Below are positions 13,350 through 13,513 of a DNA stretch of 13,513 nucleotides, piece by piece. The position numbers and the translations under genes were made by a program. Under the pieces are notes generated by a model, which saw only the letters and a list, made by a program, of their open reading frames with translations, was not told where the DNA came from and made no database searches. Location of the stretch: contig QEUW01000210.1 of the NCBI GenBank assembly GCA_003577005.1, positions 1 to 13,513 of the forward strand. The letters are read 5' to 3'. The stretch is from Chloroflexota bacterium (lineage in GTDB: Bacteria; Chloroflexota; Anaerolineae; Caldilineales; Caldilineaceae). Every line of letters begins with the position of its first letter. Position 1 is the stretch's first letter.

Positions 13350-13513
13350 ATGGCTTCGACGGTTGACACCAGCACAGAGCGAGCGCTGCAACTGGCCGAA
13401 CAGGTGGTGAGTACGTCGGCCCGCCGGCGCACTCACTTTTCGCTGTGGACCGCGCTGGCCTATCTCCTTCTGACCATCGGCGCCATCTGGATGATGACCC
13501 CATTTGTCTGGAT
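13350..13513 (+). CDS. ABC sugar transporter permease, MalG/UgpE type, 5' part only
   Basis: ATG 13350 lies 2 nt after the stop of the MalF-type permease. The frame stays open to the window end, giving the first 54 residues. They begin MASTVDTSTERALQLAEQVV, a polar cytoplasmic tail, followed by a basic ARRRTH stretch and the first membrane helix (LWTALAYLLLTIGAIWMMTP). The following MMTPFVW is typical of the start of MalG-type permeases. Position and tight spacing support it as the second pore subunit of operon 2. The rest, including the EAA loop, is outside the window, as would be any ATPase gene. Confidence 0.82.
   Translation, partial: MASTVDTSTERALQLAEQVVSTSARRRTHFSLWTALAYLLLTIGAIWMMTPFVW

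Overview
The window looks like a piece of a G+C-rich chromosome from a Chloroflexota bacterium, most likely near Anaerolineae/Caldilineae. This is inferred from style, not from a database match. The signs are sugar-binding lipoproteins with Ala/Pro linkers after the lipobox cysteine, binding-protein/permease operons without an ATPase gene, an Uma2 nuclease, a Phd/PIN toxin-antitoxin pair, an ASPIC/UnbV FG-GAP protein, and purine/pyrimidine-biased palindromic repeats in the gaps. All supported genes are on the plus strand. Long minus-strand ORFs are shadows of real genes.

Left part (1-2926). The 3' end of a histidine-phosphatase gene is followed by a large secreted-type FG-GAP/VCBS + ASPIC/UnbV protein. 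Its probable signal peptide lies in a different reading frame from the rest of the gene, so a frameshift is likely. Next comes a Phd/YefM antitoxin and VapC-like PIN toxin pair, overlapping by 4 nt, with its own promoter and a small palindrome over the -10 box.

Middle part (2927-6412). A complete CUT1-type ABC import operon encodes a Tat-exported lipoprotein binding protein and two permeases. It has a good sigma70-type promoter (TTGACG-N18-TATGAT). A 19-bp near-perfect palindrome overlaps the -35 box and is the best operator candidate in the window. Long palindromic repeats sit between binding protein and first permease, and between the two permeases.

Enzyme block (6413-10861). A small unknown ORF is followed by a cytoplasmic NodB-type deacetylase, an Uma2-family protein with its own extended -10 promoter, a DegT/DnrJ/EryC1/StrS PLP aminotransferase, and an Amidohydro_2 TIM-barrel hydrolase. 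A strong hairpin followed by a TTGACG-N17-TAGAAT promoter separates the aminotransferase from the hydrolase and fixes the hydrolase start at 9905.

Right part (10862-13513). A second CUT1 operon encodes a Sec-exported lipoprotein binding protein, a first permease, and a second permease cut by the window end. The gap between its binding protein and first permease carries a palindrome of the same type as in operon 1.

Reading the parts together: two importers for carbohydrate-like solutes flank a deacetylase, a sugar-type aminotransferase and an amidohydrolase. This suggests a locus for uptake and intracellular breakdown of an N-acetylated, amino or cyclitol-type compound. The substrate cannot be read from sequence alone. 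The ATPase for both importers would have to be encoded elsewhere.
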